The notes under the pieces were generated by a model. It made no database searches. It saw nothing but the letters and a program-made list of their open reading frames with translations, and was not told the origin of the DNA. DNA of 64,000 bases, taken from the NCBI RefSeq assembly GCF_014284305.1, contig NZ_JACOFW010000012.1, positions 1 through 64,000 on the forward strand, in the 5' to 3' direction. Origin of the DNA: Affinundibacterium seohonense. GTDB lineage: Bacteria; Pseudomonadota; Gammaproteobacteria; Burkholderiales; Burkholderiaceae_D. Position numbers and translations under genes: made by a program. Positions 16,495-25,418 of this stretch are shown here, one piece after another. Position 1 is the first letter of the stretch; every line of letters begins with the position of its first letter.

Positions 16495-17394
16495 TCAGGA
16501 TTTCAAAATTTCTTGAAATGCCGATGGCAAATCAGGAAATTCAAAATGAAAACCGCTTTGCAGCAAACGATGCGGTACTACTTTTTGACCACCTAAAAGT
16601 AAATCAGAACGCTCCCCCATCGCCAGCTTCAAGATAAAAGCTGGTGCCACAAACACCGCAGGACGACCAACAACATGGGCTAATGCTTGGGTAAATTCCG
16701 CATTGGTAACAGGCGCAGGTGCGGTCAGATTGAAGGCAGAATTCGCCTCAGGATGATCCAATAAATACAAGACCGCAAGCAGATAATCTTGCCAATGTAT
16801 CCAACTCATCCATTGTTTTCCGTCACCCAAGCGACTACCTAAGGCACACCGAAACGGCAGCAACATTTTCTTTAACATCCCCCCCGTTTCATCCAGCACT
16901 AAACCGGTACGTAAAAGTACGACTCGAACACCAAATTCTTTTGCGGCACTTGCTGCCCGTTCCCAATCGACACAAAGTTGCGCCGAAAAATCCTTACCGC
17001 AGGGCGCGTGCTCATCCAAACTTAGGTCTGGAACCATACCGTAATAACCAATGGCAGAAGCACTAATGAGTACACGGGGCTTCGTTTTGGCCTGTTGAAT
17101 TTTTTTGACTAATTGCTGGGTTAATTGAATGCGACTATCACGCAAAACCTGCTTACGTTTGCTAGTCCAATAAGCATCCACAATCGGTTCACCAGCCAAA
17201 TTAATGACTGCATCGAATTGCATTTCTGGAGTCCACTCATCCAGATGTTGAATAGCATGAACGCCACTTCCACATAAATCCGCAACCTGCTGTGGACGAC
17301 GACTTAATACGGTCAGCTCGTCGCCTCGCGCACTCAATGCCGCGCACAACGTGCGGCCGATCAATCCAGTACCACCAGTAATTAATATACGCAT
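16495..17394 (-). CDS. TIGR01777-family NAD(P)-dependent epimerase/SDR protein (YfcH-like)
   Basis: The 299-aa protein has a Rossmann motif GGTGLIGRTL at residues 7-16 and the family features FDAVINLAGEPIVD, RVLISASAIGYYG and a DUF1731-type C-terminus (GQKVVPHRLLQSGFHFEFPD). Related to SulA-binding YfcH of unknown reaction. It lies 9 bp after the TonB-family gene and before tapT on the minus strand, probably in one operon, though no functional link is obvious. Confidence 0.92.
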   Translation of the reverse strand: MRILITGGTGLIGRTLCAALSARGDELTVLSRRPQQVADLCGSGVHAIQHLDEWTPEMQFDAVINLAGEPIVDAYWTSKRKQVLRDSRIQLTQQLVKKIQQAKTKPRVLISASAIGYYGMVPDLSLDEHAPCGKDFSAQLCVDWERAASAAKEFGVRVVLLRTGLVLDETGGMLKKMLLPFRCALGSRLGDGKQWMSWIHWQDYLLAVLYLLDHPEANSAFNLTAPAPVTNAEFTQALAHVVGRPAVFVAPAFILKLAMGERSDLLLGGQKVVPHRLLQSGFHFEFPDLPSAFQEILKS

Positions 17395-17403
17395 TTTTCT
17401 ATC

Positions 17404-19338
17404 TTAAAATGAAGACGGCAAATTATCCAAGATCCGTAGACGATCACCAAAACTCCACACTCGCTGAATCTCGATGACATCATATTTCAATGCCAAAGCA
17501 GGAGGAAAGGCTGAATACGGGGCATTCGCCATAATGATATTGCGCGCTTTTTCATCTATTGCTCTTGACCCGCTACTACGCAAGATCGTCACGTCTTCGA
17601 TACTGCCGTCACTACGGACAACCATATTGACCAAGACATTATGTTCGACGTCACTCAAGGTACGCCGTTCATAAATTAAATTACCATTGCGCTCTACCTT
17701 TTGTTTAAGGCTATCAACGTACATACGTAAAGGTACTTCTTTGTCATAAGCGCCAAGGAAACTACGACGTCGCGCAGGCTTGTCATCGCTTAATTTACCG
17801 GTAGAGGGTGCCGACTTAAATAAATCACTATTACGAGCCTGCTCTCGCAAACGACTTGCCAAATCTCCAGACCCCAAGCTTTGCGGCAATCCAGAGTTAG
17901 CATTAGCAGTACTGGTTTTACCTTGTCCCAAAGCGTCTTTCGCATTCCCTGCACCAGCTTGCGTGCTGGTTTGATTCCCCGTCTGCGCCCCAGCCAGCTT
18001 AGCCGTTTGTGCTAGCGTAGCAGCTTCTTTTGCTGCGTTCGCTCGAACCGCTTCCGCTAGTGCTTTTTGCTCAGCAGCGCGCTGATCTGCCAATGCTTGC
18101 TCGGCTATTTTTTGCTCCAATAACTTCTGCTGCACAAGCTTTTGTTCAAGCGCGCGTTGTTCTGCTGCTTTTTGCTCAAGTTCTTTTTGCTGCGCTAATT
18201 GTGCCTGACGTTGTTGTTCTATTCTTTGCAGCTCCAGCTCATCCTGACGTCGACGCTCCGACAATTCTAAAGCACGTTTTTTTTCACTCTCTTGTTCCAA
18301 CTGTTTTTGCCGCAACTGGGCTTGTGCCAACGCTTCTTGTTTTTGTTGTTCCTGCTCTTGCGCCAACTGACGCACGCGTTTTTGCTCCGCCTGACGTCGT
18401 TGCTCTTCCTGTTTTAAAGTTTCTTGAGTCAATAGCTCTTGTCGTTTAGCTTCCCGCAAGGCCTCCTCGAGTGCCTGTTCGCGTTCGCGCTGCAAACGTA
18501 ATTTATTTTGAGCGATTTGCTCCGCCTGTTGTCGCTTTAACTCTGCCGCCAGTTGATCTTCTTGTTGCTTCAATTTTGCTAGGCTTGCATTCACGATTTG
18601 TTTCTGACTGTCTTCTACTTGCTGTTTTTGTTCAGCCAAAATCTTCTCTTGCTCTATTTTTTGTTGTTTCAATTCCTCTTGACGTTGTTGCTCCAACTTC
18701 ATTTCCGCTTCCGCATTTTTATCGATCACTGCATCAGCAGGGATTGCTTCCAATTTCTGATTCACCTCTTTTTTATCTTGGACGTTTCTGAGCACATCTT
18801 CTTCACTAGTCAAAGGAACGACGAAATCATCATTTTTTGTGAGCTCTTGCGCGATGATGCGAGTCGGTGCTTGCGCTGGAGGCGGCACGACTCTCACCAC
18901 TTGTGGGACAAGCTTTGGCGCTCTAATCTTGGCTGTTTTTCTTGAGTCGACTTTTTCAGGCAATGGTGCGCTACTAGGCTTCGCGGCCAAAATCTGTATC
19001 GCACTGCTGACTGGAAAACTATCCTTGGGGACCGGTGGCGGCAAAATTGGCGTTGGCAGCTTAAATAATTCGGGAGAAGTGACCGCTGGTGTCGGTGGCA
19101 GTGGTAGCGCTTTTGGTGCGGGGCTTGCAATCTCGACGCGGAGGGACTCTATCGGTGTCCGTCGTTCTTTCCAAGGAACTTCCAAACTTGGAAGATCTAG
19201 CCCGGGGATACCAAATTGCAATGATAAAATCAGCGCGTGAAACAATAAAGAAACCAAAATGCCACCGATCAAGCGTCGATTTGCGACAGCAGCATCGCTT
19301 AACACTTGGGGTTCATCTAGATTGGATTCAAAACGCAT
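17404..19338 (-). CDS. TonB-family energy transducer with long coiled-coil linker
   Basis: The 644-aa protein has one N-terminal membrane helix (about residues 22-42), a Pro-rich stretch (50-180), a very long Gln/Glu/Lys/Ala coiled coil of TolA type (about 190-440), a Gly/Thr/Asn-rich hinge and a C-terminal TonB domain (about 545-644: DVEHNVLVNMVVRSDGSIED, then ILRSSGSRAIDEKARNIIMA). Such proteins span the periplasm and pass proton-motive energy to outer-membrane receptors. No exbB/exbD is adjacent. Two TonB-dependent receptors occur elsewhere in the window and are possible clients. Confidence 0.92.
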   Translation of the reverse strand: MRFESNLDEPQVLSDAAVANRRLIGGILVSLLFHALILSLQFGIPGLDLPSLEVPWKERRTPIESLRVEIASPAPKALPLPPTPAVTSPELFKLPTPILPPPVPKDSFPVSSAIQILAAKPSSAPLPEKVDSRKTAKIRAPKLVPQVVRVVPPPAQAPTRIIAQELTKNDDFVVPLTSEEDVLRNVQDKKEVNQKLEAIPADAVIDKNAEAEMKLEQQRQEELKQQKIEQEKILAEQKQQVEDSQKQIVNASLAKLKQQEDQLAAELKRQQAEQIAQNKLRLQREREQALEEALREAKRQELLTQETLKQEEQRRQAEQKRVRQLAQEQEQQKQEALAQAQLRQKQLEQESEKKRALELSERRRQDELELQRIEQQRQAQLAQQKELEQKAAEQRALEQKLVQQKLLEQKIAEQALADQRAAEQKALAEAVRANAAKEAATLAQTAKLAGAQTGNQTSTQAGAGNAKDALGQGKTSTANANSGLPQSLGSGDLASRLREQARNSDLFKSAPSTGKLSDDKPARRRSFLGAYDKEVPLRMYVDSLKQKVERNGNLIYERRTLSDVEHNVLVNMVVRSDGSIEDVTILRSSGSRAIDEKARNIIMANAPYSAFPPALALKYDVIEIQRVWSFGDRLRILDNLPSSF

Positions 19339-19463
19339 GCAAATGGCAATTCATAAGAAGAAGTAAAGATTCATTATCCCAGATTTTTTACGCTTCTTAT
19401 GAGTGATGTTGCATGGATTACCGATAATAAAATCTGTCATCAGTTTGCATGGCGCTACAAAAA

Positions 19464-20123
19464 TCAGGAAACACTAGCAGCGGCATCGCGCTTTACAAAG
19501 AATAAACTAGCACCTATCAACACCAATACAGCACCAAACACCCGATTCTGCATACGCTGCGCTTTAGCGTCACGCAGCAGATCTTGCATTGACGCTGCTA
19601 AAAAAGCATAACTATGCATCACCGCCGTATCGACGATCACCATCGTGATCGCCAAAATCGTTAGTTGTGGTAACAATGCAGCTTGGCTATTAATAAAATT
19701 CGGTAAGACCGCGACCATAAACACAATACCTTTAGGATTACTCGCATTCGTTAAGAATCCAGTCAACACACGGCGTCGAAAACTGGGAACATGACTACAC
19801 TCTTCCGTGCCTTGATTTCGTAGCGGCACGTCGTTTCCTCCCTGACTAAAAAACTGCGTCACACCCAGATACATCAAGTACAAAGCGCCAAGGACTTTCA
19901 CGACACTAAATGCCGCTTCAGAAGCTAATAGCAATGAGCCTACGCCGGCACCAGCGATAATTAAAACAAGTAACAAACCAAACTGCAAACCGAGAATCGT
20001 GACACTGGCGCGTTTGACGCCATACGCCAAACCATGTGACATCGAAAGTATCGCGCCGGAGCCAGGTGAGATTGCGATTAAACTAGCAGCGCAGAAGAAG
20101 GAAAACCAGGTTGTGAAGCTCAT
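19464..20123 (-). CDS. LysE/RhtB-family amino-acid exporter
   Basis: The predicted 219-aa membrane protein begins MSFTTWFSFFCAASLIAISP, carries the family stretch GSGAILSMSHGLAYGVKRA, and has about six hydrophobic helices including VLGALYLMYLGVTQFF and NASNPKGIVFMVAVLPNFI. Family members export amino acids or homoserine lactone-like compounds; the substrate is not deducible. An in-frame ATG 48 bases upstream is possible, and neither start has a clear Shine-Dalgarno sequence. Confidence 0.92.
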   Translation of the reverse strand: MSFTTWFSFFCAASLIAISPGSGAILSMSHGLAYGVKRASVTILGLQFGLLLVLIIAGAGVGSLLLASEAAFSVVKVLGALYLMYLGVTQFFSQGGNDVPLRNQGTEECSHVPSFRRRVLTGFLTNASNPKGIVFMVAVLPNFINSQAALLPQLTILAITMVIVDTAVMHSYAFLAASMQDLLRDAKAQRMQNRVFGAVLVLIGASLFFVKRDAAASVS

Positions 20124-20171
20124 AATTGATAACGCCAAAAATATTGAATTGTGTTGCAAACCTGCGATCAT

Positions 20172-20493
20172 CTCGTGATGACAACATTCACTGCACTAAG
20201 AAATGAGACTGTTCTTGGATTGAACTAAGCGATCAAAAACCTCTTGTTCATGATAACCCTACCGGAATTGGCAGTAGGATACCTGATTTTACTTCAAGCG
20301 CATCTTCAACTAACGCGAAGCCATTGCCAATATTCCTAACACGAATGCTAATCAGGTTCATCGCGCACAAGATTTTAAACAACAACATTCCAGGACTTGG
20401 TCCGGACTTAGTCTTCACGCAATAATCGTTAGCATTGAAACAGTCCGCTCTGGATTATGTGCCGCCGATACGGATACGATGACATGTTCAACA
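20172..20493. other. 322-bp intergenic stretch between lysE-like and GST genes
   Basis: No firm gene. A 46-codon minus-strand frame (20248-20388) exists but lacks a ribosome binding site and recognisable motifs. Confidence 0.35.
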
Positions 20494-21120
20494 CTAGGGA
20501 TAACCGTTGGCGACATGTGCCACAAAACCAGGTAACTCACTCAATCTGAGGTAGTACGCCTCGATGTTTGGAAATGATGGATGGTCTAGTGCTGTCGACT
20601 TCCAACGATGTATCGACAAACCAATCACGATATCTGCCAAGCTCAATTGTGATCCAGTTAAGAACGAAGAGTGCGTTTCTAAATGCTGCTCAATCACGCG
20701 CATGTGGTGATTCCACTCGACGCAACTGCGATGCAACAACTCGGCATCCCGATGCAATGGGCTCTGGCGTGCAATCGCCATAAAAGCGTAACGCCAAGCA
20801 CTGTTCAAATCACTGATTTGCCAATCCATCCATTTTTCAACTTGCGCACGTTCGGCTGGCCCTGCTGGCAGCAAATCGCTACGTTGATATTTCGCAGCCA
20901 AATAGCGACAAATGGTATTCGATTCAACCAACACAAAATCATCATCGATCATCACTGGCACCATGCCATGTGGATTTAAGGCCAAGAACTCTGCGCTTTC
21001 TACAGAATTCGCGGTGCCAGAACCATACGGCTCTAGCTGATAAGGAATACCAATAATTTCACAGACCCACAGTACTTTTCGCACATTAATTGAACTCGCT
21101 TTACCGAGAATGACTAGCAT
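20494..21120 (-). CDS. Glutathione S-transferase family protein
   Basis: The 208-aa protein has an N-terminal thioredoxin-like domain MLVILGKASSINVRKVLWVC with the conserved cis-Pro segment HGMVPVMIDD and ES in LVESNTICRYLA, followed by an all-helical C-domain (FLTGSQLSLADIVIGLSIHR, the D of SLAD being the family N-capping residue). The start at 21120 removes a hydrophobic 32-codon upstream extension that does not belong to the family. The decayed LysR gene next to it, divergently oriented, may once have controlled it. Confidence 0.92.
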   Translation of the reverse strand: MLVILGKASSINVRKVLWVCEIIGIPYQLEPYGSGTANSVESAEFLALNPHGMVPVMIDDDFVLVESNTICRYLAAKYQRSDLLPAGPAERAQVEKWMDWQISDLNSAWRYAFMAIARQSPLHRDAELLHRSCVEWNHHMRVIEQHLETHSSFLTGSQLSLADIVIGLSIHRWKSTALDHPSFPNIEAYYLRLSELPGFVAHVANGYP

Positions 21121-21260
21121 GTAAGACCCCGCATATCTAAAAATCAGCAATGATAATGTAGTTAGCAGGAACAGCCAGCATAATTCTAACCACAATAAGA
21201 AAGGATACATGGTCATTTAATTCATCACTATCCAGTAGAAAACAATCATCAATACAAGCC

Positions 21261-21573
21261 ATGGATAAATTACACAATATGAAGGTCTTATTGAGCGTGA
21301 TCGATAACGACAGTGTAGTGCTGCGCCGCGCAGCACCTTAAAACCGTGTGCATCAGTCGAATTCGATTTAAGCAATCGTCTTGCCGACGTGATGGAAGAA
21401 GGTTTGAACGCAGCAATTCGAATTGGCAAATTCGACGATTCTTCTTTGCCCCCCGTCTCTTGAGAACCAACAAAATGGCGATGTGCGACTCAAAACTCAG
21501 CACCTCTGTAGATTTTGTCAAGTCGCGCTTCGGCTTGTCAGTTAACTTAAGTCTTCAGATAAAAAAGCATTAG
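21261..21573 (+). pseudogene. Decayed LysR-family regulator gene
   Basis: MDKLHNMKVLLSVIDNDS matches the start of a LysR helix-turn-helix domain. It is cut short after about 26 codons, and another frame then gives SVEFDLSNRLADVMEEGLNA with AIRIGKFDDSSLPP, the effector-domain core of LysR proteins. A further shift gives LRTNKMAMCDSK, the next part of that domain. The central 100 or so residues are missing and at least two frame changes are present. It lies divergent to the GST gene, a common LysR-target arrangement. Confidence 0.8.
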
Positions 21574-21949
21574 TTTTATGATTTTTCACGATGAAACTAT
21601 CTAAGAGAAAAAATCAAGCTTTCAGAAAATCAACCGATACCCTTTAGCAACGAGCGCCACATCTACCGCTCGTATTCATCATCAGCAAGGACTGACATTT
21701 CGTCTGGAATGATCGCGGTCTGCGTTTACAAGCCAAATTCTCAAACAGTATGTCTGTGATTGTCAGGCCTGTGATGGTGCACGCGCTAAACACGTAGGTC
21801 TTTTACGAGCCTTAAAACGAATGAGATCAAATTTGTACACACAACGACATCACCCAACCACATAACTGTGCGAAAAAAATGTAATCAGCAATAGGGCTCG
21901 AATAAATTCGGCCGATGAACTTAAATGCGTATTTTGATAGGACAGGCAA
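21574..21949. other. Gene-free stretch between the LysR remnant and the EF-hand gene
   Basis: No gene recognised. It may contain further debris of the LysR gene, but I could not align any part of it. Confidence 0.35.
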
Positions 21950-23101
21950 ATGAAAATCGCGACTTCCGACATACAAATGAATTCCAACTATCTGGCGACT
22001 CAAAAACTAGAAACGCAAGAAAGGACACGTGCCTGGGTAGGAAATAAGCGTCCTGATTTTGAAGGAATGGAAGCCCGCCTGCGTGGGTCTGTTGATGGGA
22101 ATTCTCGCGTGACGAATGTAGATCCGGCACCGAATCAACGTCGACAATTACCAATCGATATGGTTCAACTTTCAGAAGCCGCACTACGAGCGCAGAACGA
22201 GGAAGCGCAAGCCAGTCAAGCTGTCGACAAAGTGCAGGACGATATTGATAATGACCCACGCATGATGGTGATTAAGTATTTAATAGAACAATTAACTGGT
22301 CGAAAGATTGAAAATCTGAGAACTGCCGACTTAGAGAGCAACGACACAAGCGCCAACATCGACATGCCCACCACAGCACCGACGACAGCCCCTGCGAACT
22401 CTGGCGGCGCCGCACAAAATGCACGTACGAACGCCGGCTGGGGTGTCGAGATCGATGTCCATCATAGCTACACCGAAACCGAACAAATCAAATTTCAATC
22501 CAGTGGGACCATCACGACTGCCGACAATCGTAAGATCGAATTCAATCTCAATTTTGAACTAAGCCGCAGCTACCATGAAGAGAGCCACACCCAGATACGT
22601 CAAGGGGATGGCAAAAAGGTTGACCCATTGACCTTGAATTTTTCAGGTAATAGCGCGCAACTGACTTCGCAGAAATTTTCTTTTGACCTCAATGCTGACG
22701 GCAAAAAGGAAAACATTTCCTTTGTTCAGGGCGCTGGTTTCCTTGCCTTCGACAAAAACGGCGATGGCAAGATCAATGATGGTTCCGAACTATTTGGCCC
22801 AGGTACAGGGAATGGTTTTGCCGAACTCGCTGCCTATGATAGCGATGGCAATCACTGGATCGATGAGAATGATGCGATCTTCGACAAGCTGCAAGTATGG
22901 ACCAAAGATGGCGCTGGTAAAGATCAATTACAAAAGCTAAAACAAGCCAATGTCGGCGCCCTGTTTCTAGGCAATGTTGAAACACCATTTGAATTAAAGA
23001 GTGGAAACAATCAAAGCGACGGAAAAATCAGATCATCCGGACTGTGGTTGACTGAGGATGGCCAAGCCAAGAGCTTGCAACAGGTAGATTTGACCGTATA
23101 G
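21950..23101 (+). CDS. EF-hand/VCBS-type calcium-binding protein of unknown function
   Basis: The 383-aa acidic, Asn/Asp-rich protein has no signal peptide. The first half is polar and of low complexity (TTAPTTAPANSGGAAQNA). From about residue 160 there is a beta-rich segment, then Ca-binding loops DLNADGKKE, DKNGDGKIND with GSELFG, and DSDGNHWIDEND, typical of VCBS/RTX-associated C-terminal domains. GGACAGG before the ATG is a good ribosome binding site. Similar domains occur in secreted or surface proteins, so type I or other leaderless export is possible but not shown. Confidence 0.82.
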   Translation: MKIATSDIQMNSNYLATQKLETQERTRAWVGNKRPDFEGMEARLRGSVDGNSRVTNVDPAPNQRRQLPIDMVQLSEAALRAQNEEAQASQAVDKVQDDIDNDPRMMVIKYLIEQLTGRKIENLRTADLESNDTSANIDMPTTAPTTAPANSGGAAQNARTNAGWGVEIDVHHSYTETEQIKFQSSGTITTADNRKIEFNLNFELSRSYHEESHTQIRQGDGKKVDPLTLNFSGNSAQLTSQKFSFDLNADGKKENISFVQGAGFLAFDKNGDGKINDGSELFGPGTGNGFAELAAYDSDGNHWIDENDAIFDKLQVWTKDGAGKDQLQKLKQANVGALFLGNVETPFELKSGNNQSDGKIRSSGLWLTEDGQAKSLQQVDLTV

Positions 23102-23124
23102 CGACGGCAGCAATCTCTGGAATA

Positions 23125-23155
23125 AACAAGCAGCAAGCCTCGCATGCTGCTTGTT
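23125..23155. terminator. Terminator-like hairpin between convergent genes
   Basis: AACAAGCAGCA (23125-23135) and TGCTGCTTGTT (23145-23155) form an 11-bp perfect stem with a 9-base loop. No long T-run follows. It lies between the EF-hand gene and the convergent aldolase gene. Confidence 0.6.
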
Positions 23156-23164
23156 GAAGACGTT

Positions 23165-24184
23165 TCAACGCGTATGGAAAAATTGCTTTAATACGACAAC
23201 AAATCGATCGATGTCGTTGGCGCCGATATCGAGGTGGGTCACTAAACGCACGCGCTTAGCGGCTGAAATCAAAATACCATGCTCACGCAAAAATTGACCT
23301 GCACGCACACCGACATCCTGCGATGGGAATTCGATATATAACATATTGGTATTCGCTTCGCTCACCTGCAGCTCTGACATGTCACATAGTAAGTGTTGCA
23401 ACCGCTGCGCATTGGCATGATCGTCGGCTAGTCTAGCGACATGATGATCCAGTGCGTAGTCAATTGCGGCAGCGATAATCCCCGCCTGCCGCATTCCACC
23501 GCCAAGCATTTTTCGCCAACGGCGGGCTTCTTGAATGAATTCATGTGTCCCGCACAAGAGACTACCGATAGGTGCTCCCAGTCCTTTTGAACAACAAACT
23601 GACACCGTGTCGAATCCAGCGCATATGTCTTTGACCGACATCTGCTGGGCAACCGCGGCATTAAACACTCTTGCACCATCTAAATGCACCGCTAGCTTGT
23701 GTTCACGAGCAAAGGTAATTGCCGACTGCAAATAAGGATTACTCAAGACTTTGCCAGAGTGGGTATTTTCTAAACTGAGTAACTTTGAACGCGCATAATG
23801 CAAATCATTGGGCTTGATTACTGCTGCGATTTTGTTTAAGTCTAAACTACCATCAGCCTCCACCTGCACTGGTTGCGGGACGATGCTACCTAGACTGGCA
23901 GCGCCGCCCGACTCATACAAATAGGTATGATAATTTTGCCCAACAATGTATTCATCACCGCGTCCACAATGTGTCAGCAATGCGGCCAAATTACTCTGCG
24001 TGCCACTCGCTACGAGCATCGCTGATTCCATCCCGATCATGTTCGCCACTTTTGCTTCAAGCGCATTGACGCTGGGATCATCACCATAAACATCATCGCC
24101 AACTTCGGCTGCACTCATTACAGCGCGCATCGCTTGACTTGGTCGGGTCACGGTATCACTTCTAAAATCGATCAAAGCTGTCAT
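23165..24184 (-). CDS. ltaE: Low-specificity L-threonine aldolase
   Basis: The 339-aa PLP enzyme has the aldolase start IDFRSDTVTRPSQAM and GDDVYGDDPSVNALE, HLDGARVFNAAV with the cofactor-contacting Asp/Arg, and the PLP lysine at 200 in CCSKGLGAPIGSLLCG. It cleaves L-threonine or L-allo-threonine to glycine and acetaldehyde. It is monocistronic and divergent from the hydroxyproline genes, separated by 268 bp. Confidence 0.93.
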   Translation of the reverse strand: MTALIDFRSDTVTRPSQAMRAVMSAAEVGDDVYGDDPSVNALEAKVANMIGMESAMLVASGTQSNLAALLTHCGRGDEYIVGQNYHTYLYESGGAASLGSIVPQPVQVEADGSLDLNKIAAVIKPNDLHYARSKLLSLENTHSGKVLSNPYLQSAITFAREHKLAVHLDGARVFNAAVAQQMSVKDICAGFDTVSVCCSKGLGAPIGSLLCGTHEFIQEARRWRKMLGGGMRQAGIIAAAIDYALDHHVARLADDHANAQRLQHLLCDMSELQVSEANTNMLYIEFPSQDVGVRAGQFLREHGILISAAKRVRLVTHLDIGANDIDRFVVVLKQFFHTR

Positions 24185-24452
24185 GTTTTTTGTATTCCAA
24201 TTTTTTATAGTGAATAGAGTCTACTCGCTTGCCATTCCAAACGAAGGAATGCGTTGGAAGAGATTTCTGCAATTTGGTTCCGCGACATATAAGAAATGTT
24301 ATAAATTACTCCACCAACAATGTGATTTCCACTACCTTATTTGACTATGCAGAATTCTGCGTGCGATAAACTGTAATTTAGCAAGACAAGTCGTTAAAAA
24401 CTTGGCTACACTCTGCCCTATTCCAGACTTCAGCACAGACGGAGATTGCACT

Positions 24453-25406
24453 ATGCCAAATTCTCACAAACGAATCCATATTATCGACTCACATACCGGC
24501 GGCGAACCAACACGCTTAATTGTCGATGGCGGCCCTGATTTGGGCAATGGCCCTCTATCAGAACGGGTGAACAGGTTTAAGGAAGAGTTTGATCATATAC
24601 GCAGTGCTGTGGTGTGCGAACCACGAGGCTCCGATGTTTTGGTTGGCGCATTATTGTGCAAGCCACATAACCCTGCGTGCTCAGTGGGGGTAATTTTCTT
24701 CAATAATGTAGGTTATCTTGGTATGTGCGGGCACGGCACTATCGGTTTAGTCGCAACACTGGCCTATCAAGGTGTTTTGGCGCAAGGGCGTCATCACATT
24801 GATACGCCGGTCGGGCCCGTAGAAGTCGAACTACATGAAGACCAAAGTGTGAGCGTACATAACGTACCCGCTTACCGTGCACAGCATGCTGTCACGATAG
24901 AAGTTGAAGATCATGGACCGGTTACTGGTGATATTGCCTGGGGTGGAAATTGGTTTTTCCTAATTGCGGATCATGGTCAAGATATGCGTCTGGCGAATGT
25001 GGAAGCACTGACCAGCTTTGCGTGGCGAGTGCGGGAAGCCCTCGCGGCTGCAGGAATCACTGGCGAAAATGGAGGCGAGATCGACCATATCGAATTATTT
25101 GCACCGCCATCGTCGCCTGAAAACGATAGCCAAAATTTTGTGCTATGCCCGGGTAAAGCCTATGACCGATCACCATGCGGCACTGGCACCAGCGCTAAGC
25201 TTGCATGTCTGGCAGCGGACGGCAAACTCGCTGAAGGGGAAATCTGGCGCCAAGAAAGTATCATTGGCAGCGTCTTTGAAGGTAGTTTTCGGCATAGCCA
25301 AGACCATGGAAAAATACATCCTACACTGCGCGGCACCGCTTTTGTGAATGCGGAAGCCAGCCTGATTTTAGATGAGCGTGATCCCTTCGTTTATGGCATA
25401 CGCTAA
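24453..25406 (+). CDS. 4-hydroxyproline 2-epimerase (proline racemase family)
   Basis: The 317-aa product has the two catalytic Cys of the family: Cys92 in [12 protein letters not shown] and Cys242 in [11 protein letters not shown]. Two Cys rather than Cys/Thr excludes the dehydratase subgroup. It would convert trans-4-L-hydroxyproline to cis-4-D-hydroxyproline. The ATG at 24453 is preferred because GGAG lies eight bases before it; a TTG 51 bases upstream has no such site. It is followed at 12 bp by the flavoprotein gene and heads the hydroxyproline operon. Confidence 0.92.
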   Translation: MPNSHKRIHIIDSHTGGEPTRLIVDGGPDLGNGPLSERVNRFKEEFDHIRSAVVCEPRGSDVLVGALLCKPHNPACSVGVIFFNNVGYLGMCGHGTIGLVATLAYQGVLAQGRHHIDTPVGPVEVELHEDQSVSVHNVPAYRAQHAVTIEVEDHGPVTGDIAWGGNWFFLIADHGQDMRLANVEALTSFAWRVREALAAAGITGENGGEIDHIELFAPPSSPENDSQNFVLCPGKAYDRSPCGTGTSAKLACLAADGKLAEGEIWRQESIIGSVFEGSFRHSQDHGKIHPTLRGTAFVNAEASLILDERDPFVYGIR

Positions 25407-25418
25407 ATCACATCGATT

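Noticed and set aside
18030-18449. Plus-strand frames opposite the TonB-family coiled coil
   Set aside because: They arise from the repetitive Gln/Glu/Ala codon pattern of the real minus-strand gene.
20248-20388. 46-codon minus-strand frame between the lysE-like and GST genes
   Set aside because: The peptide looks plausible but there is no ribosome binding site, promoter or family match; support is too weak.
21600-21840. Cys-containing frame downstream of the LysR remnant (reading CDCQACDGARAKH)
   Set aside because: No start codon or family match; could not be tied to the LysR remnant.
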